A DNA stretch of 64,000 nt from Actinomycetes bacterium (GTDB lineage Bacteria; Bacillota; Sulfobacillia; Sulfobacillales; JAIMBI01), in the NCBI GenBank assembly GCA_023565505.1, contig JAIMBI010000018.1, forward strand, positions 1-64,000. The letters are read 5' to 3'. Both the position numbers and the translations under genes were made by a program. Positions 48,840-57,411 of the stretch are shown piece by piece. Under the pieces are notes generated by a model. That model worked only from the letters and a program-made list of their open reading frames with translations, was not told the DNA's origin and ran no database searches. The stretch's first letter is position 1. Each line of letters starts with the position of its first letter.

Positions 48840-50426
48840 TTGAGCACAGGCACCCAAGTCGCGAAGGCCACCGGCCTCATCGTCCTCATCACCCTCGCCA
48901 GCAAGGTCACCGGCTTCCTGCGCACCGTGGTGCTGGCGGACGTGTACGGCGCCACGTGCCTGACCGACAGCTACATGGCGGCGACGGTGTATCCCAACAC
49001 GCTCTTCGCCGGCATCAACAGCGCCCTCGCCACCACGTTCATCCCGCTCTACACGGAGATCCGGGAACGCCGGGGCCGTGCCAGCGCCTACGACTACGCC
49101 AACACCGTGTTCACGGTGCTGTTCCTGGCGCTGGTGGCGCTCATGGGGATCGGGTTTGTGACGGCGCTCCCGGTTTTGCCGCTGTACGTCCCGGGCTGGG
49201 TCGGCAAGGCCTGCGCCGGCACCAGTCAGATCCAGCTGACCCTGGAGCTGACCTGGGTGATGCTCCCGACCCTCCTGTTCATCGGGCTGGCGGCGGTGCA
49301 GACCGGCATCCTGCAGGCCGAGGCGGACTTCGGGCCGCCGGCCGCCGTCGGCATCCCCCAGAACCTCCTCCTCATCGCCGTCGTCCTGGGGCTGGCAGGC
49401 CGGCTCAACATCTTCGCCGCGGCGCTGGGCACCCTCGTGGGAGGCAGTTCCTACGTCGCCCTGCAGGCGGTCGCGCTGCGCCGCCACGGGTTCCGGTACC
49501 GACCGCGGCTGGCCTGGCGGAGTCCCGAGTTGGCGCGGATGGGCCGCATGGTCCTGCCCGTCTTCCTGTCCACCTTCGTGGGACAAGCCGGGTACATCGT
49601 CGATCGCATCCTGGCCTCCACCCTGGCCCCGGGCAGTATCTCCGCCCTGTCCTACGCCGCCCTGGTCAACAACGTGGTCCTCGGCATCTTCGTCACCGCG
49701 CTGGTGACCGTCATGTACCCCACCCTGGCGCGCTACACCGCGCACGCGGACTACGCCGGCTTCCTCGACGCCATCCGCCGCGCCTTGGGGGTGCTGGCCC
49801 TGGTGACCCTGCCGGTGGCCGTCGGGACCGCGGTGCTGCGCCTGCCGGTGGTGGAGGTGGTGTTCGAGCGCGGCGCCTTCGGCGCCCAGGCGGCCGCCCA
49901 GACCGCCTACGCCCTGGTCTTCTTCGCGGTGGGGCTGACGGGCAACGCGGCGGCCATCCTCCTCCCCCGGGCCTTCTTCGCCCTCCAGGACACCCGGACC
50001 CCCACCCTGTACGGACTGGTCGCCGTCGCGGTCAACATCGTGGCCGACCTGCTCTTGATCCGCCCGCTGGCGCAAGGGGGACTGGCGCTCGGGACCTCGC
50101 TCGCCCAGTGGGCTCTGGCCGGTCTCCTCCTCTGGCAGTTGCGCCGCCGGACGGGTCCGCTCGGCGGGTCCCGGCTGGCGCGGACGTTCGTCAAGTCGCT
50201 GGCCGCCGCCGGCGTGACCGGAGCCGTGGTCGACGGCCTCTACCGCCTCACGCGGGCCTGGCCGGCAGCCCACGGGTTCGTGGCCCAGGCCGCCCAGCTG
50301 GCCTTCCTCGCCGCCGTCGGCGCGGCCGTGTACGCGGTGCTGACCTGGCGGTTCCGGGTGGAGGAGACCGCGTACCTCCTGGACATCCTGCGCCAGGGGT
50401 GGACGCGGCTTCGGGCCGCGGTCTAG
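48840..50426 (+). CDS. murJ: lipid II flippase MurJ
   Basis: A 528-residue MOP-superfamily protein with about 14 membrane helices. The N-terminal KATGLIVLITLASKVTGFLRTVVLADVYG, the LFAGINSALATTFIPLY stretch near 55 and the RAFFALQDTRTPTLYGL motif near 382 are diagnostic of MurJ/MviN. It flips lipid-linked peptidoglycan precursor across the membrane, or in paralogues other lipid-linked glycans. The start is TTG at 48840, about eight bases after AAGGAG. The gene ends overlapping the stop of the convergent lipoprotein gene. Given the neighbouring glycan genes a surface-polysaccharide flippase is possible, but its sequence is ordinary MurJ. Confidence 0.92.
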   Translation: MSTGTQVAKATGLIVLITLASKVTGFLRTVVLADVYGATCLTDSYMAATVYPNTLFAGINSALATTFIPLYTEIRERRGRASAYDYANTVFTVLFLALVALMGIGFVTALPVLPLYVPGWVGKACAGTSQIQLTLELTWVMLPTLLFIGLAAVQTGILQAEADFGPPAAVGIPQNLLLIAVVLGLAGRLNIFAAALGTLVGGSSYVALQAVALRRHGFRYRPRLAWRSPELARMGRMVLPVFLSTFVGQAGYIVDRILASTLAPGSISALSYAALVNNVVLGIFVTALVTVMYPTLARYTAHADYAGFLDAIRRALGVLALVTLPVAVGTAVLRLPVVEVVFERGAFGAQAAAQTAYALVFFAVGLTGNAAAILLPRAFFALQDTRTPTLYGLVAVAVNIVADLLLIRPLAQGGLALGTSLAQWALAGLLLWQLRRRTGPLGGSRLARTFVKSLAAAGVTGAVVDGLYRLTRAWPAAHGFVAQAAQLAFLAAVGAAVYAVLTWRFRVEETAYLLDILRQGWTRLRAAV

Positions 50427-51469
50427 GCGCCGGGTCCCGTCGGTCCCGCCAGATCCTGAAAGAACGCGGTGACGGCGTCCGCGGGTCCCTCCGCCACCAC
50501 CGTGGTCGAGCCGTCCACCGCGGCCGCCCACGTGCCGCCGAGTGCCAAGGGCGCCTCGTCCACGTTGAGCTTGCCGACGGTCACGGTCGCCGCCGGGCCC
50601 GTCCCCGGAGCCGGCGGAAGGTCGGCCGCCCCGTATTCGGTCACCAGGACCGGATCACCGGCGCCGGTCCGGAACCGCAGGACCACCTCGGTGCCGTAGG
50701 GGCTGGCCTGGGCCGTCCGCACGTCCTCCAAGACGAGATGGGCCTTCAGGGACGGCACCAGGAGGGGGAACGTCAGCGTGCGCGCCACCGCGTCGAGGTC
50801 GGCCACGACGGCCGCCCCGCCCTGGACGGGGACGGCGCCCGCCGGCGGGGCGGCCGCGAAGGCGGTGGCCGGCAGGGTCACGTCGACCCCGTAGCGGTCG
50901 ACCACCACCGTCTCCCCACCCGCGACCGCGTTCCAGCGGAGCCGTTCGGGCACCCCCGTGGCCGCCCGGAACTCGAGCGTGCCGGAAACCGGGCCGACCC
51001 CGGGAAGGTTGCCGTGGAAGCGCGCGGTCGCCGAACCGCCGCGGACCGCGACGGCATCGAACCGCACCGCGGCGATCCAGTCCGCGTACCGCGGCCCGAG
51101 CCAGCTGACCTGGAGGCCGCTGGTCATGGGCGCCGGTCCGACCGCGTAGTGGCTGCCGCCCTGCTCCCAACTCCAGCCGTTGGCCCCGTCGTTGACCAGG
51201 GTCAACGTCGGGCCGCCCGGCGGCACGACGGTCTCCCGCCAACGCGACCCGGCGGCGAGCAGGCGGACCCGCACGGTGCGCGCCGCGCCCCCGCTGCCCG
51301 TCGTCACCGTCAGCGTCGCGTCGACCGTCTTCATGGCCCGGGCCTGGCGCGCCAACGCCGCCTGCCACGCGCCCGGCCCGACCGGTCCCGTCGCAGCCGG
51401 CGGCTTGGCCCCGCAGGCGGTCAGGCTCAGCGTCACCGCCAGGCCCAGCACGCCCCATCCCCGTCGCAC
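50423..51469 (-). CDS. lipoprotein with LolA-like domain
   Basis: A 348-residue exported lipoprotein: signal peptide MRRGWGVLGLAVTLSL ending in the lipobox LTAC (Cys19). Residues 35-200 alternate short beta strands (DATLTVTTGSGG, VRVRLLAAGSRWRETVV, LTLVNDGANGWSWEQ) as in the LolA/RseB-like half-barrel, and a second related region follows (about 225-345). In Firmicutes such LolA-like lipoproteins act in sporulation or sigma-factor sensing. No function is proven here. GTG at 51469 follows GGAGGGGGG. Its stop interlocks with murJ (CTAG at 50423-50426). Confidence 0.75.
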   Translation of the reverse strand: MRRGWGVLGLAVTLSLTACGAKPPAATGPVGPGAWQAALARQARAMKTVDATLTVTTGSGGAARTVRVRLLAAGSRWRETVVPPGGPTLTLVNDGANGWSWEQGGSHYAVGPAPMTSGLQVSWLGPRYADWIAAVRFDAVAVRGGSATARFHGNLPGVGPVSGTLEFRAATGVPERLRWNAVAGGETVVVDRYGVDVTLPATAFAAAPPAGAVPVQGGAAVVADLDAVARTLTFPLLVPSLKAHLVLEDVRTAQASPYGTEVVLRFRTGAGDPVLVTEYGAADLPPAPGTGPAATVTVGKLNVDEAPLALGGTWAAAVDGSTTVVAEGPADAVTAFFQDLAGPTGPGA

Positions 51470-51759
51470 CCGACGCCCCCCTCCGCCCGCCGCCGGCGTC
51501 CCGGCGCCCGGACTGTGGTCTTTCCCGCATCGTAACCGGGTCGAACGGCCGCGTAAACCGGCCCGCGACGGTCCACCCCGCCGGCCCGGCCGCCGGGACG
51601 CCCAAAGGCGCCGACCACGGCAGCTTTCTGGACATGGCGCGACTACGCGGAGAGAATAGGGGGAAGATGGTTGGTCGTGGCGGACCGGCCCGCCCTCGGA
51701 GCCGACGCGGCCTCATGTACAACACCATGCTGTCGAGTGAGAGGTAGGCTGATGGAAGG

Positions 51760-52287
51760 ATGAGCCGAACGCGCCCTGACCGTGTCGCGATCTTCGTGGA
51801 CGGGGCCAACATGTTCTACGCGCAGCGGATTCTGGGATGGCACCTCGACTTCGCCCGCGTCATCGAGTACTTCACACGGGACCAGGAGCTCTACAACGCC
51901 TTCTACTACACGGGCGTCCAGGTGCCCCCCGACCTGTCGCAGCGCGACTTCCTCACCGCGCTCAGGCACCTGGGCTTCACCGTGCGGGAGAAGGTCATCA
52001 AGGAAACCTTCGACCAGGCGAGTTCGAGCACCATCCGCCGGGCGAATCTCGACATCGAAATCGTCATCGATATGTTCAACACCGCCGGCCGCTACGACGT
52101 AGCCGTCCTCATGAGCGGCGACGGCGACTTCGAGCGGGCCGTGGAGCTACTCCGATCCAAGGGGAAAGAGATCATCGGCGTCGGCACCCGGGGGATGATC
52201 GCCGCGGAGTTGGAGAACGCCTGCGACCGGTACGTAAAGCTCGAGGACATCCGCTCCGAGGTCGAAAAAGTCCGGCCCCTCGCCTGA
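51760..52287 (+). CDS. NYN-domain protein (LabA/DUF88 family)
   Basis: A 175-residue PIN-like NYN domain. Acidic metal-binding residues are in VAIFVDGANMFYA near 11, LDIEIVIDMFN near 96 and VLMSGDGDFERAVELL near 116, followed by GKEIIGVGTRGM. These proteins are predicted RNases; LabA homologues also affect RNA turnover or circadian output. The protein is nearly all domain. ATG at 51760 has GGAAGG immediately before it and no well-spaced ribosome site, so the start may be leaderless or an upstream ATG may be used. A strong intrinsic terminator follows the stop. Confidence 0.88.
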   Translation: MSRTRPDRVAIFVDGANMFYAQRILGWHLDFARVIEYFTRDQELYNAFYYTGVQVPPDLSQRDFLTALRHLGFTVREKVIKETFDQASSSTIRRANLDIEIVIDMFNTAGRYDVAVLMSGDGDFERAVELLRSKGKEIIGVGTRGMIAAELENACDRYVKLEDIRSEVEKVRPLA

Positions 52288-52298
52288 GCGGCCCGCCT

Positions 52299-52342
52299 GT
52301 CGAGCCGCCGCGTGCAGCCGCGCGGCGGCTCGACGCGTTTTT
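52299..52342 (+). terminator. intrinsic terminator after the NYN gene
   Basis: GTCGAGCCGCCGCG (52299-52312) pairs perfectly with CGCGGCGGCTCGAC (52321-52334) around an 8-base loop, followed by GCG and five T (52338-52342). This is the clearest classical terminator in the window. Confidence 0.85.
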
Positions 52343-52408
52343 GGTTTACAAGGGCGGGCCGAGCTGCCAAGATGGGGGCCGAGCCGAACGCCGGCGGGGG
52401 GTGGGGCT

Positions 52409-53539
52409 GTGCGCCACGGGCCGTGGAAAGGAGCGTGGGCCTTGGCCGCCACGCTGGTCGCCGCCCCGGCCGCGGGGCCGGGGGCCGCGGTGATCCGGAG
52501 CGCGCCGGCGTACTACGCCGTCACCAAGACGGTGACTTTGACCAACACCGGCAACCAGACCGCCTACCACGTCGACGCCCAGGTGACCCTGCTGCCGCCC
52601 GCGACGCGCTACGCCAGTCTCCAGCTCACCGGCGAGTCCGTCGTGCCGGCCTCCGTCAGCCGGGACACGTACGGCAACACCATCGGCCATTTCGCCTGGG
52701 CGCAGCTCGACCCGGGCCAGTCCGTGACGCTCACCTTCACCTACACCGCCGAGGTCTGGGCGATCCACTACCGCCTCGACGCCGTCCAGGGTCCGTACGA
52801 GACGACCGGGGCCAGCTACCGCACCTACACGGATCCCCGGCTGGAGGCCGACGCCGTGGACACCGGCGCCCCCGCCCTGGTCGCCCTGGACCGCTCGCTG
52901 GCGCCGGCCGACGCTGGCCCGCTGGACCGGGCCCAGGCCTACTTCGACTGGATCGTCGGCCACATCCGCTACAACTACAGCCTCGTGCCGGCCGGCAGCG
53001 CGCTGGCGGTCCTCAAGACCCGGCTGGGCATCTGCACTGACTTCGCCGAACTCTTCACGGGCATGCTCCGGACGGCCCACATCCCCGCCCGCCTGGTGGA
53101 CGGCTATGTGGTGAACAACGGGGCCGGCGAAGGAGGCTTCCACCAATGGGTCGAGTTCGAGCTGCCCCGCCTCGGCTGGGTGGCGGCGGACCCTACCTGG
53201 GGTGTGGACGGCTACTTCGCCGCGCTCCCCGACGACTGGCACATCCCGCTCTACGTAGGTGGCCGTCCCGACGTGAACGTGACCTGGCAATACGTCCCCG
53301 GCACCGCGCCGTACATCCACATCCAATACCACTACACCTTCAAGACGCTCGCCGCCGCCCCGGCGCCCGCCCGGCGGGCGGCGCTGCCGGTCCTGGCACC
53401 CGCCAAGTCGACCGCCGTCCGCCAGCATGGCCGCGCGCTCCCCGCCACCCCGTGGTGGGCCGTGGGACGTGCGTGGCTGGCCGCCCTGTGGCACTGGATC
53501 ACCGGGACGCTGGTCACGATCTTCGGCCGGCTGGCCTAG
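52409..53539 (+). CDS. secreted transglutaminase-like protein
   Basis: A 376-residue exported protein. The N-terminal WKGAWALAATLVAAPAAG looks like a signal peptide. Residues about 35-150 form an Ig-like beta domain, and 170-280 the transglutaminase core with the Cys in LGICTDFAELF near 211, His in GGFHQWVEF near 246, and Asp in AADPTWGVD near 262, an intact triad. The C-terminus has a Pro/Ala-rich linker and an amphipathic or membrane segment (WLAALWHWITGTLVTIFG). Such proteins are proteases or cross-linkers of surface proteins. GTG at 52409 has only a G-rich stretch upstream, so the start is less certain. Its TAG interlocks with the DUF1540 gene. Confidence 0.85.
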   Translation: MRHGPWKGAWALAATLVAAPAAGPGAAVIRSAPAYYAVTKTVTLTNTGNQTAYHVDAQVTLLPPATRYASLQLTGESVVPASVSRDTYGNTIGHFAWAQLDPGQSVTLTFTYTAEVWAIHYRLDAVQGPYETTGASYRTYTDPRLEADAVDTGAPALVALDRSLAPADAGPLDRAQAYFDWIVGHIRYNYSLVPAGSALAVLKTRLGICTDFAELFTGMLRTAHIPARLVDGYVVNNGAGEGGFHQWVEFELPRLGWVAADPTWGVDGYFAALPDDWHIPLYVGGRPDVNVTWQYVPGTAPYIHIQYHYTFKTLAAAPAPARRAALPVLAPAKSTAVRQHGRALPATPWWAVGRAWLAALWHWITGTLVTIFGRLA

Positions 53540-53730
53540 CGCCGGGCGTCGAAGCTCGCGCAGAAGGTGTCCTGCTCCGTCGGCGCGGGATTCCCGCCGA
53601 GGACGCTCATGAGTCCCCCCGCGGTCCCAGACCGCCGGTTGACCCAGATCTCCTGAAGGTCGCAGTTGTTGCCCGACACCCAGTACCGACAGGCGTCCAC
53701 AGTGCACTTGATGGTCTGGTTCTTGGCCAC
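53536..53730 (-). CDS. DUF1540 small cysteine protein
   Basis: A 64-residue protein with the DUF1540 pattern IKCTVDACRYWVSGNNCDLQEIWV (three Cys at about 10, 15 and 24), then a Gly-rich linker and CASF at the end with a fourth Cys. DUF1540 occurs mainly in Firmicutes and is thought to bind metal; no function is established. GTG at 53730 is 13 bases after GGGAGGG. It is convergent with the transglutaminase gene and its stop shares the CTAG at 53536-53539. Confidence 0.82.
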   Translation of the reverse strand: MAKNQTIKCTVDACRYWVSGNNCDLQEIWVNRRSGTAGGLMSVLGGNPAPTEQDTFCASFDARR

Positions 53731-53979
53731 GGCGCAATCCCTCCCTCGTGTCCTCGTCTGTGTGGCCCCGGCGGACGCGGTATCCGCCGACGGCGCCGTC
53801 CATAGTGTTGGAAAGCCCGCGGCGTTTATCCCCGCGCCCGTCCGGCGCACCGCGACCCCCGCGGGCCGGCTGCCGCGGCCCGATCGACGCGGATCGACAC
53901 AATACCGACTCTTCTCTAACGCGCGTGTTGTGCGATAGATTGGTCTTACCCGACAACCATCCCGAGGAGGCCGACACAG

Positions 53980-55284
53980 ATGGCCGAAGAGCGTTCGATG
54001 CGGTCCGCCCCGACGGCATCCCCGCGGCTTTCGCCGGTCCAGCGCCGCGGGTTCATCGGGGCGTTCGGCGGCTGGACCCTGGACGGCTACAACTCCGGCT
54101 TGTTCGGCGTCGTCCTGGCGCCGGCGATGACCGCGCTGCTGCCCCGTTCCGGCATCCCCGTGAACACCGGCACCATCGGGTTCTTCGGCGAACTCATGGT
54201 GGCGATCTTCCTGGCCGGCTGGGGGTGTTCGTTCATCTGGGGCCCCATCGCCGACAAGACCGGCCGGGTCCGGGCGCTGATGCTGAGCATCCTGGTGTAT
54301 GCCGTGTTCACGTTCCTGGCCGGGTTGGCCCAGAACGTGTGGGAACTCGCCGCCGCCCGCTTTCTGGCCGCCGTCGGCATCGGCGGCGAGTGGTCCATGG
54401 CCGGCACCCTCGTCGCCGAGACCGTGCCCGAAGCCCGGCGCCCCTTCTTCGGCGGCTTCCTGCACTCCGGCACGTACTTCGGCATTCTTCTGGCCGCCGT
54501 GGTCAACTACTTCGTCGGCGTCAGCCTCGGGTGGCGGTGGATGTTCTTCCTGGGCATCCTTCCGGCCCTGTTCGTCCTGTACGTCCGCGCCCGCACCGTG
54601 GAGCCGGAGCGGTGGCGCCACGTGCAGGACACCACCCGGCACGTGGGATTCTGGACGTTCTTCGGCCGGATCCTCCGGCCACCGTACCGGCGCCGCACAT
54701 GGACCAACTTGGTGCTGCTGGTCGTCGCCCTGATGGGGTTCTGGGCCGGGTCGCAGTACCTGCCCACGGCCATCCTGACCCTGGCCAAGCCGCTCGGGCT
54801 GGCGCCCGTGGCGGCGGCCCATCTCGCGTCCCTCGGAGCGGCGTTGCTCTCCGCGTTCACCATCATCGGCTGCTTCGCGGCGCCCTGGCTCGCCGAGCGC
54901 CTCGGCCGGCGCGGTGCCCTGGCCGTGTTCTTCGCGCTCATGATCATCGGCATCGTGGGCGACTTCGGCTGGGCGTACTACCGCCACGGCCTGGGCCCGT
55001 TCTTCGCCCTGATCCCCGTCCTGGGCTTCGGCGGAGCTGACTTCGCCATGTTCACCATTTGGCTTCCGGAGCAGTACGAGACGGACGTGCGGGCCAGTGC
55101 GTTCGCCTTCGCGACGACCTTCTCCCGCTTCGTGGCCGCCGTGGGGACGTTCGTCATCGGCTGGGCCATCGGCGCGACCCACACCATCGGCCTCCCCCTG
55201 GTCTGGACCGCCGCCCCGTTCCTAGTCGGCCTGGCCCTGGTCTGGTCGGCCCCCGAGACCCGCGGCAAGCCGCTGCCGGCCTAG
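53980..55284 (+). CDS. MFS transporter (sugar-phosphate/aromatic-acid type)
   Basis: This 434-residue transporter has 12 helices. FGGWTLDGYNSGLFGVVLAPAM at about 30-51 carries the Asp in helix 1 typical of the aromatic-acid/metabolite:H+ symporter branch. GPIADKTGRVRAL near 88 is the MFS loop motif and VGIGGEWSMAGTLVAETVP near 131 is strongly conserved in that branch. The C-terminal half repeats LAERLGRRGALAVF near 305. It probably takes up an organic acid with protons. ATG at 53980 follows GAGGAGG. It is transcribed alone. Confidence 0.9.
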   Translation: MAEERSMRSAPTASPRLSPVQRRGFIGAFGGWTLDGYNSGLFGVVLAPAMTALLPRSGIPVNTGTIGFFGELMVAIFLAGWGCSFIWGPIADKTGRVRALMLSILVYAVFTFLAGLAQNVWELAAARFLAAVGIGGEWSMAGTLVAETVPEARRPFFGGFLHSGTYFGILLAAVVNYFVGVSLGWRWMFFLGILPALFVLYVRARTVEPERWRHVQDTTRHVGFWTFFGRILRPPYRRRTWTNLVLLVVALMGFWAGSQYLPTAILTLAKPLGLAPVAAAHLASLGAALLSAFTIIGCFAAPWLAERLGRRGALAVFFALMIIGIVGDFGWAYYRHGLGPFFALIPVLGFGGADFAMFTIWLPEQYETDVRASAFAFATTFSRFVAAVGTFVIGWAIGATHTIGLPLVWTAAPFLVGLALVWSAPETRGKPLPA

Positions 55285-55574
55285 CCGGGGCCGGCTCCGA
55301 GTTCAGGCCGGCCCGCCGTCCCCACGGCGGCGTCGGCGGGAGGGAGGGCCGGTCCCTCCGCGGGACCTGTTTGCCGGATAATGTAAACCGTGGGGACAGA
55401 ACCGCCCCCGGACGGCCGGCGGCCCCGGGCCGGATCCGGGGGACCCGCGCCCGCGGCCGGTCCCCATCATCACCGTGTTCTCGGCACGCCTCGATGGTCG
55501 CCGTAGCCATGGGTTTCGCAAGCAAGTGAGAGATGTCATCCGAAGCCATCCCGCGAGGGAAAGGGGGTAGACGC

Positions 55575-57153
55575 ATGACGCTGGTCCAGGCCGCGCGCAC
55601 CCTGATCCTCCCGTCGTGGGGGCCGAACGGCGTCAAAAACCAAGCACTCGAACAGACGCAGACGCTGTTTGAGCAGCTGGTGGCGTTCTACATCCCCGTG
55701 CTGATCCACGAACCAAGCCTGTGGGACAAGGTTCCCAAACGGGACAAGCGGACGAAGAATGTCCTCTTCGATCCTGAGACGGGCGAGATCGCGATGCGGG
55801 CACCCGCAGCCGATGACGTGCTGACGCGGGTGGAAGCCCTCACGGTGAAAACCCAGGCCCACCCCGATCCGCCCTACGATCTGGGGGCGGTGCCCGGAGC
55901 GGCCCAGGCTCCTGTGGTGTTCCGCCGGGCCGCCATCAAACGCGCCATCGGGCTCGTGAAGGCTTACCGCTCCCACTTGGCCCGCTGGGAGCGTCAGGGA
56001 CGCAAGGGCCGGATGCCGGGGGCCCCTGCGGTCGAGCGCTTCCCGGTCACGGTCTACCAGGGCCTTGGGCTCATCGTCCGCACGCCCAAGCGGTCCTACC
56101 TGAAGGTGAAGCTATGGAACGGGACCGACTGGACGTGGGTTGAGATCCCCGTGCGCATCCCCGAACGCGCGGCCGCTCTCCTGACGGTATCGGACGAAAC
56201 CCGCGCAAGGATTGAGGCGGCGCTCAGCGGCCCGTGCCCTCGAACGGGAAGGGCGCACAGAGGCAGCCAAGGCCGTGCGAGAGCAGCTGAAGCCGCTGCC
56301 GTGGGCGATCGCCCAGGCGTCGGCGACGCTGTACCGGCACCCGGACGGATGGGCTGCGCACGTGCCCTTCGTGCGCGCCGGGCCCGTGAAGAAGGCCGAG
56401 GAGCAGCGCGAGGCCAACCCAGGGCTTCCTGTGACCACCGTGGACCCTGGGGAGAACAACCTCGCGGTCGCGGTCGCGTGGGCGGGAAGAAAGGTCACGG
56501 GCACGCTGTTCGTCCCAGGCCGTGCGCACGAGGCCCGGCGCCTGCGGCGGCTAGCGGCGATCCGCCGGCGGCAACAGGCATCGGGAAGGCCAACGCGCGG
56601 GGAGCGGTCGAACAGGCGGCGATGGGCCAGGTTGGCCCACGCCGAAGAGGACACCGCCCGCCAGACCGCGCGCCAAATCGTGGACTTCGCCAAGCAGCAC
56701 GGTTCCCAGGTGATCGTCTTCGAGGCCCTGAATCGGGTGCCGAGGACGAGGCGCATGGGGTGGACGAGGCGGCAGAACCTGCGCCGCTCCTGGTGGATGC
56801 GAGGGAGGATCCTGACCTTCGCGCGCGAGATGGCGCTGTGGGAGGGCATCCTCGTGGTGCTCAGGGACCCGGCGTTCACGTCCAAGGCGTGCCCTGACTG
56901 CGGCGCGTACGGGGAGCGGGTCTCCCGACGCGCAAACGGTCGGGGACCGCGCCTGACGTTCCGGTGTCCCGCGTGCGGCTTTGAGGGCCATGCCGATCTC
57001 GTGGGAGCGCTGAATCTGAAGCGAAAGCGGGATCGGGCCTTCCCGCCGCTGGGGCCCCTCGTGGCAGCGGCCAAGGAAGCGAGGCAAGCCAAAACCGCTC
57101 CCGCCAAGCTGGAGGATAAGGGAGCGTGGGATGTGCGGCTAACGCGGGGCTGA
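55575..57153 (+). pseudogene. tnpB: long TnpB-family RNA-guided nuclease gene with one frameshift
   Basis: From ATG at 55575 (after AAAGGGGG) the protein reads to about residue 218 near 56225, where it leaves frame; a +1 shift restores ALEREGRTEAAKAVREQLK. The rest runs to the TGA at 57151-57153, giving about 526 residues, longer than the usual 370-450 for TnpB. All three RuvC acidic residues are present (Asp in TVDPGENN at 56443, Glu in IVFEALNRV at 56722, Asp in HADLVGALN at 56995) and the zinc finger CPDC/CPAC is intact. With an intact frame it would be catalytically competent. No tnpA is adjacent, so it is an IS1341-like or domesticated copy. The frameshift may be a real mutation or a sequence error. 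Confidence 0.8.
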
Positions 57154-57411
57154 ACCTGCGGCGGATGTCGTGCATCTCCTGGGCGACGTGGTTCGTCCCG
57201 GTGAGGCCGGTACGGGGAAGCCAAGGCTTGTTCCTCCAACCTGTGCCGGCACGACCCAGGTGCTGTCCCAGGGGTGGCTGGCTGATGCCGCCCGCATGGA
57301 GCCAACCAGGCAACAGGCGCCGGGGGCTCGCCGAAAGCGGTGCCGTGGACTTGTCCAGTCTTGTCCAATAAAACGGTGGCTGTTTATGACCACCCGACGA
57401 GGAGAGGTGCC
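57154..57411 (+). ncRNA. candidate omega RNA / transposon end after the long tnpB
   Basis: These 258 bases follow the tnpB stop and contain no gene on the plus strand. They include several short GC stems, for example GCCGG and CCGGC around 57200-57260. TnpB guide RNAs are processed from just this position and end at the element's right boundary, here possibly near the AT-rich TCTTGTCCAATAAAACGG at 57360-57376. The last 20 bases carry the ribosome site of the next gene. Boundaries are inference. Confidence 0.3.
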
